Of a DNA stretch of 64,000 nucleotides, positions 22,885-34,380 are shown one piece after another. Source of the DNA: Parietaria judaica (taxonomy: Eukaryota > Streptophyta > Magnoliopsida > Rosales > Urticaceae); assembly GCA_954871525.1 (NCBI GenBank), contig OX940868.1, positions 26,221,056-26,285,055 on the forward strand, read 5' to 3'. Below the pieces are notes generated by a model, which was not told the origin of the DNA, ran no database searches, and worked only from the letters and a program-made list of their open reading frames with translations. Position 1 is the stretch's first letter; each line of letters begins with the position of its first letter. The position numbers and the translations under genes are program-made.

Positions 22885-23229
22885 AGTGGGCCTATTTGTG
22901 GATGCTTATAAAGTCTAGCATTTTGGTTTCATGAAGGGGGAGAGAGTGAGAATATGGTATGAGAACTTCTTGAGAGAAAATCATAGAGAGAAAAGAGAAA
23001 GTCTTGAGTGAGTGTAATCTTTGTAATATCAGATTGATTTGATTAGTGAAATTGCTCTCTATGCAGGAAGTATGATATTTGATTTGGTCCGAACCTGGGT
23101 AAATTCTCTTATCTCCATCTTTTACATTTCCGTCGATTGATTGTCTGGGATTTGAGCCACGGAGACTATATATACATATATGCTAGTATACTATTTGTAA
23201 TCCGCAGGTTTCCGACCCCGTAACATCAC
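22885..23229 (+). repeat. Possible solo LTR or LTR-like fragment
   Basis: The layout resembles a copia LTR. A purine-rich GAGAGAGTGAGAATATGGTA part and GAGTGAGTGTAATCTTTGTA are followed by a terminal CCGCAGGTTTCCGACCCCGT ending in AACA. No primer-binding site or second LTR follows. The call rests on overall resemblance and is weak; the boundaries are guesses. Confidence 0.3.
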
Positions 23230-23671
23230 AACATTACTCAATAGTTATAATCTTATTATAGCCCCTCTAACTTATGCCTTTGACCCCTCTTAATCTTGTT
23301 AATCGCCATAAAGCCCTTTCGACTTTGATTATTGACCGCTGATGCCGTCAACTTTTAAATTAGTATTGAAATTCATCCAATTTTCAAGTAAGTGTATATT
23401 ACACTCTTGTAAATAATTATATCTATTCCCCCAATGAACTTGTAATCTCTTGAATACATGCTTAATTATATAAAATAGCAAAAAATCTAAAAAATTTGTC
23501 GACAAATAATTATTATTTTTTTATACCGTGAAAATACAAAAGGGGGTTAAACAGTTTTTTTTTTTTAACATTTTATTTACATTTTTCTTTACCGATGGTA
23601 ATAATTATCATGCAAGTTCATGATAAATACACCCATTAAATGCAGCATCTTATGACTTGTGTAATGGATTG
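23230..23671. other. Gene-free AT-rich stretch
   Basis: No coding or structural signal beyond A/T homopolymers. Confidence 0.6.
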
Positions 23672-23679
23672 CCTGTGAG

Positions 23680-23953
23680 TAGAGCTGCACACATTGAACG
23701 CCGCGGCTCGTCGCGACTCGGTCGCCAAAACCGCGAGAAAATACGTCGCGACGCGTCGCGGCGTGGGCGGTCGCGGCGAGTCGCGAGAGAGAGAGAGAGG
23801 GGGTTCTGTGAGACGGAGAGAGAGAGAGAGCGGGAGAGAGAGAGAGAGGGGGGGAGTCGCGACGAGTCGCGATCGGAAGCTCGGAGTCGCGAGAGTCGCG
23901 ACGCGCCGGCAACCACCGCGACGAGGGTTGGCGACGGATAATGTGCAGCTCTG
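23680..23953. mobile_element. 274-bp GC-rich hAT-type MITE with 8-bp target duplication
   Basis: The terminal inverted repeats are TAGAGCTGCACA (left) and, as complement, CAGAGCTGCACA (right). They are flanked by an exact 8-bp direct repeat CCTGTGAG at 23672-23679 and 23954-23961. The body is dominated by TCGCGAC words and GAGAGAGA tracts (about 23788-23850), which is extreme for a genome this AT-rich. The size, ends and 8-bp duplication fit a non-autonomous hAT element. The overlapping open frames on both strands are low-complexity artefacts. Confidence 0.85.
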
Positions 23954-23961
23954 CCTGTGAG

Positions 23962-25874
23962 AACCGTTGTAGTATTTAATATTTATACACTGTTTTCAAA
24001 TAAGATCTAAACCATTACACACTTTAAATTAAAGTACCTTTATTGACAATTTGACATGCTAGATATAATATTTAGCTAGTTGACACTTTATGATATAGGT
24101 ATTCAAAAGGTCATTTTGGCAAACCTTACCGATTCAGTCGAAATGCATGCATATAATATTATCTGAAAAATTATCGTAAATTATTGATAAATGTAAAATT
24201 AACCATGCGAAATAGAATTTGTTTTAATTTATGAATTAGTTTTGTGGTCCAACAAGTATTTAATATTCATGGTATAGTTTCGTGCATGAGCAGCCGCTTC
24301 ATCATGCAAGGCCAACGAAGCAATAATAAATGCTCACAACATCCCTTCAACCACATTTATTGGTTTAATATATTTCTATTTCTGTATCATTAATAATAAT
24401 ATTAACGTTAACATATACAGTATCTCCTGCATGTTTTACGTACGCAATAAGCATTAGGACTTCCTATTTTTAATCTTGTTATGATATGCATGCATAATAC
24501 ATAGACTTATGAACCTATGTTTATGTAGGCCAATAACATAAACATGTTCATTCTTGTTATAAAAGTTAATGAAATCTTTACAATAATTATTGAAGTTTTT
24601 AATACACTGGTAAATTTCGATGTCTAGCTATTGCTTTAAGGTCAAGGTGTCCCGCGACTCGGTGAGAGTCATGTGTCCTTCAAGGCTCACGCGTTTAGTC
24701 CTTCAAGGCTCACGCAAACGCGTGTGTTTGAGAAGCGACGAACGTCTGCACAAACTCGTGTTGCATCATGTCGTTGTTTCGGCGCCGCGCCACATACTCA
24801 CATTTTTTTCTTCTAACTTATATACTTAACATTAGTAAATTTAATTCACTTTATGTCTTAATTTTAATCATATTTATACCTAACATTAATTGTGTTCTCT
24901 CTCGTAAAATAAAAAATATTTACACTTTAATCCCTAGTTGTTTTATTAAGTATTTTAAAAGGTTTTATTAAAACAAAACTATATATTAAACTCTTATTAC
25001 AAATAAATAAATAAAAACACTAGACTCACGACACGCTTTTACCGCATTGCGAATCATGATCTTAAGTTCGTGTAAAGCATTGAAATTTCAATGCCAATTT
25101 ATCCTCATGGATCATGGGGTCAAAGACTAAAATCATAAAAAAAATGGCATTATATCTTTTAGTTAGTTTTACATACCATTTCCTTAATATTACTTAATAT
25201 TACTGAACATACATATGAATCAGCTTTGTATAGCGTGCTTCCTTCTCATCATTTTCATGTCCATAATAAGAAAAATATATAAAATCTGCTAATTAAAGCC
25301 ATCATTTTCTTTACGAGCCCTTTTTGAAGATTCACTTTGTCCTCAAATAAGCAAGCCCAAAGAAGATACCAAGGGAGACATTTATTGAGATTAAAACAGT
25401 TTGTCATATAGAGCGTCCCCATTATCTCAAACAAGTGAACATAAACTAGTGCAAAAGGATATACTAATTACTTATGACATCTCCAGTAATTAATCAACGA
25501 TAACGATTTTTCATTTAAAAACAAAATGCTATCCGCTAAAATTTAATTCCGCGAGTCTTCGGTTTGATTTTTGTAAGTACTAATACCGAGCAAAGAATTG
25601 TATTTTTATATAAAGACGAAACTGTTCTTTTTTCATTTTAAAGTCGTTTAAATGCATTTCATAAATTTACATATATAAAAAAAAACTCATATAAAGTAAT
25701 TGTCAATATCTAGATAGATAGCTACTAGAAAACTGAATCAACTCGATCAACAAAAATATCAAGCGCATCAAGAAAACATTATAGAAAATTGCCAAAAACA
25801 AAAAGAAACAAGTAGGCAATCATAGCAATTGTTATAAATATCTACGCACCATTTATAGCTTAAAATAAACGGTA
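23962..25874. other. Gene-free stretch with a GC-richer island at 24640-24800
   Basis: AT-rich except for 24640-24800, where TCCTTCAAGGCTCACGC occurs twice (24676-24692 and 24699-24715) among GCG-rich words. The island has no protein-like frame and may be another repeat fragment. The rest shows no gene. Confidence 0.5.
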
Positions 25875-25882
25875 CTGTAAAC

Positions 25883-26345
25883 TAAGGTTTTAAATGTCGA
25901 TTTCGATTTCGTTTTGCTCCCTCCATCTTACGGGCATGTCCATTGCTGACTGGCAAATCGAAAAAAAAAAAAGGTTATGCCGCATGTCGCAAATACCGCA
26001 TGAATTTTACGGGCATACCGCATGCCGATGGAATATCGACATAAATTTTTTAATTTAAATATTTAGACAAGATTTTTATATAAGTTCAAAATTACTTATT
26101 TTTTATCATAAAAAAATTATTAAAAAATCATAGTAATAATAAGACATCACTTTCATAAGTGACTTATAGTTGTATTTATATAAAAATAAGAGTTATACTT
26201 GTAACTTATAGAAAATATAAATATAAAGTTACAAGTAAAATAAAACATTATATTTATAAGTTATAGTTGTTCACGGACATGACGCCATTCTAAAAAACGG
26301 GTACGGAAGGCATGCCAAAGGCATGTCGGGGCATTTAAAACCATG
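25883..26345. mobile_element. 463-bp hAT-type MITE related to the one at 4236
   Basis: The ends are TAAGGTTTTAAATGTCGA and, as complement of the right end, CATGGTTTTAAATGCCCCGA. Flanks CTGTAAAC (25875-25882) and CTATAAAC (26346-26353) match at 7 of 8 bases, an aged 8-bp target duplication. The left body carries the same GCCGCATG/CATACCGCATGCCGATGG words as 4250-4385, so the two share a family. No coding capacity. Confidence 0.75.
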
Positions 26346-26353
26346 CTATAAAC

Positions 26354-28570
26354 GACATAACATAAAAAAAAAACAAAAAAAAACAACAACAACATATGTA
26401 ATTAAAGCACCAAAATGCATAATTTAAAAGGGGGCATTTAATTACAAAAGTTTGTTCAAATTGGTCTTTGTGCCATCTTTTTGAACATATATCACTTTTG
26501 TTAGAGAATTGGATAGTTGTATTTTGTTTGGATTCGTAGACAAGTTAATACGGTAGCTCATACTTTTTGTCAGTGGTCTAACTATTTGTCGGGTGAAAGG
26601 TTTTTGTACTTTAAGTGAATTTTCACCCCTAATGTGGGATGCTTTGATAGCAGACGTATTACGAATGAAGAACCTTCGTACGAGGATATGGTATAATATG
26701 AAATATCAAAACAATGTATAAATGAATCAAAACTTAAGAGGCTGTGGTATGTAATTACGGCAAAAAGAACTTGAAGTAGAAGAGTCCAGATTCTAAATGA
26801 GTACAAATCTATTAAAACTTCTGAGGACACATCATGTAAGTACAACAAAAAGCAGGAATTAATTTGTTGAAAATCTCATTTGGGATTTTGATTCACTCCA
26901 TACCCTTAATGGGCCCACTGCCAAAAAAACGTGAACAGTGACCCGGAATGATACGCGGTTATTCTAAAAATAAACCCTCTAAAAACAGGGTAGAGTTGAG
27001 AAAGCACTTCAATGATCAAGCCATCAAGGCTTTCTCCCAGGTTATTGGGCATCTTACACGACGGTCTCTCGTGGCTTAAAGAGAGAGAGTGAGAGTCATC
27101 AGAGAGAAACGAAAGGTTAAATGGGCTTTATGTTGAATAATTGGGCCTTCACTCAACTTCCGCGTCACGTTAGCTTGAATAATGTCGCAAAATAATCCAT
27201 CATAATTTTCAAGAAAGTAAAACTTATACATGATTGTTATTGATAATTTTCATCACCATTAACTTTAAAGAAAAGCCATAAGTAGTTACGTACCACGTGG
27301 CTTATGTAAAAATAATCATCAATTTATGATAATCAGAGTAATCCAAATGTTGTTTCACAAATATTCTCCCTTGTAATTTACTACCATATCAAGGTGTTCC
27401 ACTCGTGCACGAGACATACATTCCTTATAAGCTAATATTTCCGCATTATCGTGACGTCACCGACATGAGAATGTAATCACCATATTCAATAATAATAATG
27501 TTATGATATATATTTTATATCATGCAAGTTAAGCTCTGCTCTCCAACAATAACGTTGCGTCAAATTTTAGAAACTTGAAAACAATGCAAAACCTCAAAGT
27601 ACGTTGCTTCAAGCATTGAAATAACACCAAAATATCCTTTTCGTAATGCTAATTTCTAACCCTTCACTTTATTAGCTTATAGACTATTAAAAAAAAGAAA
27701 ACAAAAAAAACTTTTGCTTATCAAGTTTCGCATGTTCTATGATTGATTAATTCCAGTACTGAATGTCTTACTATAGTTTAACTCCCCATTTAAGTAGTTT
27801 TCTTCACTATATTTATACTGTTAAGTGTTAAATTATCGCTACTGATTCTTTTTATTATTTGGCTAAATATGGATTTGATTGCCTCCTTATGAAAATAGTA
27901 AAAATATGGTACTTACTCGTCCAAAAGTTGTACATTAGATAGATTTTTTTCCCAATTAAAGAAATACATGTAATCAGAGTACATAATTTTTATTCATATA
28001 TTGAAAAAAGTTAATTAGTAATCTTAGAAATTTAAGATTAAAATATTTTTTAATGAAATCAAATAATTTTTTTTTTATAAATAATAAAACAACTGAAAAT
28101 ATTAAAAGTATAATTTAAGAATTCTAAAAATACCTTTGCTGTATGTAATTTTTTTTATTTTTTTTAGTTTTTCCATTCAACAAACCGTTTTAGACGAAGT
28201 CTATATCCAAAATAAAATCATAACTTTTGCGTGCTATTTTCACTATCTTTACAGCAAATGGGTCAAATCCATATATATGCATTTTACGTCGTAGAACCAC
28301 GTGAAATGAATACTCAATAAATTAATAACTTCAATTAAATAATACTTTTGCGCGGTACTGCCTCAAACTAACATATACTTTAATCATACTTCGATAAATT
28401 TATAACTTTGATAATATAATAAAATTATTTGATCCCGATTATTCAATTTATATAAGTTTTACGGTACAAAAGACCAATAATGCTAATTATAATTGTCAGA
28501 CATAATTTGAACGGAGCCATATACAAAAGATTTAAATTTAACGTCGACGAGTAATCAGTCCATTAATCAT
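26354..28570. other. Gene-free stretch upstream of the phospholipase gene
   Basis: AT-rich. No recognisable gene or delimited repeat. About 26900-27110 is a little more GC-rich (ends in GAGAGAGAGTGAGAGTC) without a coding frame. The 88-codon minus-strand frame at 26582-26848 lacks protein-like features. Confidence 0.6.
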
Positions 28571-28583
28571 GAACCTACTGTGT

Positions 28584-28592
28584 GTATATATA
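28584..28592 (+). promoter_or_regulatory. TATA box of the phospholipase A1 gene
   Basis: TATATATAG about 190 bases before the ATG, followed by a CT-rich leader (TTTTCTCTTCTCTCTCGCAA near 28673-28692). Confidence 0.5.
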
Positions 28593-28782
28593 GACATATA
28601 TACACGTCGAACAGTCAAACTTTGTACAACACTGTTTATTATCTACTTGTAATACTCCTTCATAATTCATTCTTTTCTCTTCTCTCTCGCAACGCAATTG
28701 AAGCTCACACTTCATTCGTGATCATCAAATTCTGATTTTAAACTAATTAAGAAGCAAGCAACATAAACACACTACAAACTCC

Positions 28783-30913
28783 ATGTCCATGCACTCCGAA
28801 ACACCCCCACAAACGCTTATAAAGCGCCGTCTCAAAGCCCTAGCGAAGTGCTTCTCCGCGACGGGGAAAGGCAGTGGTGATATCGCAACCGGCACCGACA
28901 TGAGCGGCGTGGCCAAGCGCTGGAGGCAGCTGAGCGGTGAAGGGCACTGGCGAGGCCTGACCGACCCGCTCGACCTTGATCTCAGGCGATACATCATCCA
29001 CTACGGCCAGATGGCTCAGGCCACGTACGACGCCTTCAACACCGAAAAGGCGTCGAAGTTCGCGGGGAGCAGCCGCTACGCTCGGCGCGACCTCTTTTCG
29101 CGCGTGGGGATGGCGAAGGGAAACCCTCTCCGCTACACCGTGACCAAGTTTGTGTACGCGACGTCGCGCCTGGACGTGCCCGAGGCGTTCATCGTGCGGC
29201 CGCTCTCGCGCGAGGCGTGGAGCAGAGAGTCGAACTGGATGGGGTTCGTGGCCGTCGCCACGGACGACGCGAAGGCGCTTCTCGGGCGGCGGGACATCGT
29301 CATCGCGTGGCGCGGCACCGTGAGGACGCTGGAGTGGATCAACGATCTAGAGTTTATTCAGGTTTCTGCTTCAAAGATTCTGGGTAATCATGAGGGCGAT
29401 CCCAAGGTTCATCAGGGCTGGTACTCGATATACACGTCAGACGATTCACGGTCACAGTTCAACAAAACTAGCGCGAGGAATCAAGTAAGCTTTCAATTAT
29501 ATAATCATGTTTAGTAATGGGATAGTTGTGGCAAAAGTACCTAACTTTTGACCAATTGAGGCAGCTCGGGTACAAAGTGAAAAAATAGCGGCAAGAATTT
29601 TTAAAACTAGCAATGTAGTGAGGCGATAAAAAATTTTGTTCAATTTTTTTTCATCGAATTCAAATGAGAGAAGATGCTAAACAGTTGGATGAGCACATGA
29701 CATGTATCATAAGTATAATTTACTAGCACTATGCTAAAAAATTAACCCGATGTCTGTCAAAAAAAGGATGGAACAATGCTCATCTTCACTTTTTTGCTTT
29801 CAATACTTTTGCCCTTTTTTTTTATTTGAACGTCTGTCGCTTGAATATTTGACCACGATTTGGCTACTTTTGCTGCAATTATCCCTTAAAAACAATTTCT
29901 TTCGATATTATTGAATATATGTGTTTTTACCGATTTAACGTAAAATTTAGACTGAAAGATTAAATTAATAAGTATATAAAATAGAATTTAAAATATAACA
30001 ACACTTATTATAGTGCACACTTATAGTATAAGTAATTTTTATGTTTTGTTGTGTTGCGCTATTTGACGCTATAATATTATTTTGTAAATTTATTTAAAGG
30101 AGCTTAATGTACAAAAAGGCGAAATGATGAAACTTATTACTTTCTTCATCGTATCAAAATAATTTTATTCTTGATTATCTATACAGTTGTTCAATTTAAA
30201 TTATATTATGGTCATTTGATAACTCCTTGGAATCAAATAAGAAATTTCAGATCCTTAATCATACTTTGTATCTAGTTGGACACTACAATCAGCTCTCAAA
30301 ATGACAGGTTCTCAACGAGATTGCGAGGCTTGTAGAGCTCTACAAGGACGAAGAGATCAGCATAACCATCACCGGCCACAGCCTCGGAGCAGCCCTCGCA
30401 ACCTTAAACGCTGTCGACATCGTCGCCAACAGCCACAACAAGCCTCAGGGCAAGCACCGTAAGCCCTGCCCCGTCACTGCCTTCCTCTTTGCTAGCCCGA
30501 GGGTTGGCGACTCGGCCTTCAAGAAACTCTTCTTGTCGCACAACGACCTCCGAGCATTGCGCGTGAGCAACGCGCTCGACATCGTCCCCAACTACCCCTT
30601 CCTCGGCTACTCGGATGTCGGCGAAGAGCTCCCAATCGACACGCGCAAGTCGCCCTACCTGAAGAGCCCGGGCAACGTGTCGAGCTGGCACAACCTCGAG
30701 GCCTACCTGCACGGGGTTGCTGGCTCGCAGGGCTCGAAATCGAGCGCCTTCAAGCTTGAAGTTCACCGCGACGTCACCCTGGTGAACAAGAGCATGGACG
30801 GGTTGAAGGACGAGTTCTTCGTTCCCCAGTCTTGGCACTGCGAGAAGAACAAGGGAATGGTTCAGCAAGAGGATGGGTCGTGGAAGCTCATGGATCACGA
30901 GAACGACGATTGA
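28783..30913 (+). CDS. Class II (DAD1-like, non-plastid) phospholipase A1 / acylhydrolase
   Basis: Exons 28783-29484 and 30308-30913 join in phase 0 across an 823-base GT/AG intron and give a 435-residue protein. It is a fungal lipase-3 type alpha/beta hydrolase. Ser259 sits in GHSLG and Asp325 in NALDIVPN; His362 ([10 protein letters not shown]) completes the expected triad, with spacing typical of plant PLA1-II enzymes. Such enzymes remove sn-1 acyl chains from glycerolipids. Upstream are the family blocks [12 protein letters not shown] (about 84-95), DIVIAWRGT and the C-terminal LVNKS and PQSWH. No plastid transit peptide or signal peptide is evident, which fits the cytosolic class II group. 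The first exon is strikingly GC-rich compared with the intron. The gene looks intact and standard. Substrate preference cannot be read from sequence. Confidence 0.92.
29485..30307 (+). other. Intron of the phospholipase A1 gene
   Basis: AT-rich, GTAAGC donor and TGACAG acceptor. No embedded element was identified. Confidence 0.85.
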
Positions 30914-31052
30914 TAAAAAATAAATAAAAAAAATACCATGATTGTCCATGTTATACTCTACTATTAATTGCTTATTCACTGCTGTATCCTGAAAACAGAT
31001 GTTGATAAATCCGAAATAGGATAGTGGCTCTTAACTTAAGGAATGCGTCTAC

Positions 31053-31242
31053 CGCGCCTTGTATTTTCTAATACGAGTTTTGTGTTTTGTTTTGTTTTGT
31101 AAATTATATAGTCACGACATTTCGTTGATCATTTCATTGATCGGAATCAGACGCCTCTTATTTTCTAATACGAGTTTTGTGTCTTGTTTTGTAAATTATA
31201 TAAAGTGACGACGTTTCGTTAATCATTTCGTCGATCGGAATT
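31053..31242. repeat. Two tandem copies of an approximately 97-bp sequence
   Basis: Copy 1 (31053-31150) and copy 2 (31151-31242) share TTTTCTAATACGAGTTTTGT and a GATCGGAAT end, with small differences. The repeat lies in the likely 3' flank of the phospholipase gene. Confidence 0.85.
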
Positions 31243-31615
31243 GGGTTTAGTTTATTAGAGTACTTGACTTTTTATATGGTATTTGACAGCCATACTCCCT
31301 CAAACTTTGTATAGAATTGTAGCTCCCTAAATTTTAACTTGGAGACAAGTAATTCAACTTTGTGCTGAGTGTGAAGCCTAATCTACACGGAAACACTACT
31401 GAAACCCGATGCAGAGCAGTCAAAGCTCGCTTGCAGCCGTTGTTCACTGCTTTTGTAGCACAAAGACAGAGAGCAGATTGAGGGTGTAAGCGAAAACTCC
31501 GGTTGAGATTGATAACAGATTGAGATTTACAAGCGGAAAGTGAACATAACTCCTACATTAGAGCAAATCACTATAAATTCTAGTGTCAAATTTTCAGTTT
31601 CGTTTGCTATTTCGT
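31243..31615. other. Gene-free stretch
   Basis: No coding sequence or delimited repeat recognised. Confidence 0.5.
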
Positions 31616-31885
31616 AATCTTATTTGGGGGTTTAGGTCGAATTCCCAAATCGGCAAAAAAAAAAAGGGATAAATTGACAAATATAAAAATCCAAATCCAA
31701 ACTACCAAAATCAAATACCAACTCTAAAATACAAAACACAGAATACATAATAGTATAACAAAAGATATTGCATGTTTAAAGAAATTAAAAACTAACATAT
31801 GCTAACAACATTATCATATTATTTATTATGAATATATATATATATATATATATATATTTAAACTGAAACCGGGACAAAATAACCG
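31616..31885. repeat. Remnant of the CCGGAACCG-type AT-rich repeat
   Basis: CCAAACTACCAAAATCAAAT and TTTAAACTGAAACCGGGAC parallel 5620-5650 and 7885-7910 in order. A (TA)n tract lies at 31829-31856. It abuts the truncated 3' end of the TmpA-like pseudogene, so it may mark the break. Confidence 0.55.
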
Positions 31886-33088
31886 TGAAATAAACCCAAA
31901 ATTTCCGGTCATGACCACTTACAATCTCCGCAATCTCTCTTCCAAAGTTTAGCTCAATACCGCTTGCAAACCCAAATGAGGCACACCTCAGCCGAGCTCG
32001 GCTGAAGCAGAAATGACAAGAACACGCAGATCCCCGAGCCCGTTGCGACAAGAAGAACCCTGCCATACATATTCACTAAATATGGTAGCCCCGCAAAGTG
32101 CACTCCTCGCACCCACAGGTAGCTCGGTGGGTCTGAAACCAACCGCCTGGTGAAGTCTCCGACTGCTCCCACAAGCATGACATGTTCGTCCCCACCATCG
32201 GAGATGATTCCGAATGCATGCCATTCGGAGAGCGGCGACCGGCTGATCCGGCCGAGCAAGCCCGGCTTCACTCCACCGCTGAAATTGACAATCGCAGCAT
32301 GAGGTGATGGAACCGAGACTTTTACTGGGACGCATCGAACAGTCATCCACGGGAGGGTTATTAGTAGGGTTATGAAGAGGGTTAACCAATGCTCTAGCTT
32401 TCGGAACAAACTCGATCGACTTAATGAGATCTTTATTGTATGATTTATTGGTCGGATTGTAGGAGACTGTTAGAAAAATGAAGGCCCATAGGTGAGCTAG
32501 GGCAAACCAGCTGGCGAAGCGGTGTGTCCGCTCAAAGGCGTTGTGGTAAAGATGACGGAAGAGAGGGAAAACAGCAGGTGAAGAAAGGCATAGAAGGCCG
32601 AGGATCATCGATGCCACGGCGATTATCTCCGGAGAAGTGTTTTGTCTGTCCCTGAGATTGAGAACCAAAGCGTAGAGGAGCCACACAATGGAAGAAATTC
32701 CAAAGCCGCTGTGAATGCCTCCGAGGCTCTGCAGAAACGACGTCATTGCGGTCTTTACAGTGAGAGGCACGTAAGCCTTTCCGAAGAGCTTGACAGCAAG
32801 CCAGAAGACGACCCGCAGGACGGCCTCGCTCCGGCAGAGAGTCAGAGCAAGGATGTTCGCGACGGAGAAGAGTGTTGCTCTCTTCCTCGCATATGGGAAA
32901 TTGCCTGAAGCTGCGAGGGCCAAGCCGGTGATGTTCAAAGTCAGGCAAAGGACGAAGAGCCGCTTGTAGACGGTGAAGAGGCCTTGGTCGAGCAGTATCG
33001 CTAGCCTCAAGTACTTCTCATCTCGCTTCCTCTTTGCAGCCATGAAAGCCACGCCTCGGCAGCTCGAGCTCCTCACTGGACTTTGCAT
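31886..33088 (-). pseudogene. TmpA-like polytopic membrane protein gene, frameshifted and 3'-truncated
   Basis: A minus-strand frame from 33088 (MQSPVRSSSCRGVAFMAAKR) encodes several hydrophobic segments, for example LFVLCLTLNITGLALAA and IIAVASMILGLLCL. I recognise the plant homologues of fungal TmpA, sometimes labelled adenylate-forming-reductase-like in automated annotation: an integral membrane protein with a reductase-like C-terminus. Near 32415 the frame must shift from DLIKS to RSSLFRKLEHWLTLF. The second frame carries GGVKPGLLGRISRSPLSEWH and VRGVHFAGLPYLVNMYGR to about 31960. A third frame then carries ELNFGREIAEIVSGHDRK to about 31897. The remaining C-terminal domain is missing where the AT-rich repeat begins. 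Two frameshifts plus truncation make a functional product unlikely. The function of the intact family in plants is not established. Confidence 0.7.
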
Positions 33089-33456
33089 TTTAGTTTCTTG
33101 ATTTGGAACAAGAATGCTGATTAACAAAATTAATAGGATTAGCTGAAATACTCAATAGTCAATACTATACTAATGGAGGTTTTTAAAGTGAAATTAACCA
33201 CCTAGATTTTTATTTTTTTTTAATTGTGACTGGTTTTTCAATTCAATGATAATAAGATCAATAACAGCCATTTACTTTCGTGAATTTGTTCAAAGTCATC
33301 CATTCCATGGTTTAAGTTATCAAATATTTATCGTTGAGTATAGGTATTTGGTCCCTAATTTCGAGTGGTATATTTCTCAAGGAATCCTGCACGTTCATGC
33401 GGTTCCCGACGAGCAGAAATCTTCGGGATTAATTCCTAAGCGATCTTTACTACCGA
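33089..33456. other. Upstream region without a gene
   Basis: AT-rich, then a moderately GC-rich patch (33260-33440) with an 89-codon plus-strand frame that I do not recognise. No support for a gene. Confidence 0.45.
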
Positions 33457-33665
33457 TTTTACATAAGATAATAAAAAAATACAAAATATATGAAATCAAA
33501 ATCATACCGTCGTAAGGAGATGCAGTCGTAGATTCGTTTGCCTCGAACCATGCCGACCTCAGAGCTGCCTTTTACCTAAGATAATAAAAAATACGAAACA
33601 AACAAAATCAAAATCATACCTTACAAGGGAGGTTCAGTCTGTTGATTCGTTTGTCTCGAACTGAG
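33457..33665. repeat. Tandem duplication (about 113 bp) with splice-donor-like ends on the minus strand
   Basis: Copies at about 33457-33560 and 33570-33665 share AAGATAATAAAAAA, AATCAAAATCATACC and GATTCGTTTG-CTCGAAC. On the minus strand each copy has a GC-richer part followed by GGTATGATTTTGATTT, which resembles an exon end with donor. The host transcript, if any, is unknown. Confidence 0.7.
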
Positions 33666-34380
33666 GCACAACTCGGTTGCGAGCTTCTATGTCGTCCACC
33701 TCTTGAACAGAAACGCCACTGCGCGGAAAGTTTCTCTCTCGGGTACGCTAGTCGCTGGGAGAAAAGACTGAAAAGCGTAAATCTCTGACTTTGGAGAAGA
33801 AAGATGATACGCCCAAGGAAGCTGCCGAATATTTTCTTCTTCACGTGGAATAGGTGAAGATTTTCTGTCCGCCAAAAACACAGCCCAATATTTCTCTTCT
33901 TGGGATTGTGATATGCTGAGTGAGTGTTTTTACACATATTCACGGCAAGCTTTTGTAATCAAAAGCTGCGTCTTTTTCACGGTGTGATGTGATTATCTCT
34001 CTCCACGATCACATGTTACATGTATATATATTAAGAAATGAGAATTAGGGTTTCTTATAATAAACCCTTATTAAGAATAAGGGTTTGTGATAGTTGTAAT
34101 TTTTAGAGTATGTTTTATTTCAACCCCAATTTTTATATTTATAAAGTTCTAGAGTTAAGCCCATATATCCCACATATACTTACAAAATTTTCTCACTAAC
34201 AACATGTCGTAGTTTGATTATGTCCCTATTCACCAACGATTATATGATTTTGCATTTTGTATATAACTTATGACTTCTCTATTAATGAGCATAACTATTT
34301 GTATTATTATGTTACCAAGTTATATTTGGTCTGGTCACATTAATATTATTGTAAGCACTAAGTAATATAAATGTTTCACG
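33666..34380. other. Unresolved stretch, possibly an old exon or LTR remnant
   Basis: 33666-33950 is GC-richer, with a minus-strand frame of 109 codons that I cannot assign. From 34000 on it is AT-rich and empty. Confidence 0.35.

Noticed and set aside
23589..23960. Four overlapping Arg/Ser-rich frames on both strands
   Set aside because: They lie in the CGCGAC/GA-rich MITE and reflect its low-complexity composition.
31988..32410. Treating the 379-codon minus-strand frame as a complete gene
   Set aside because: Its last 140 or so codons are out-of-frame translation of the TmpA-like coding sequence, whose real continuation is in the neighbouring frame.
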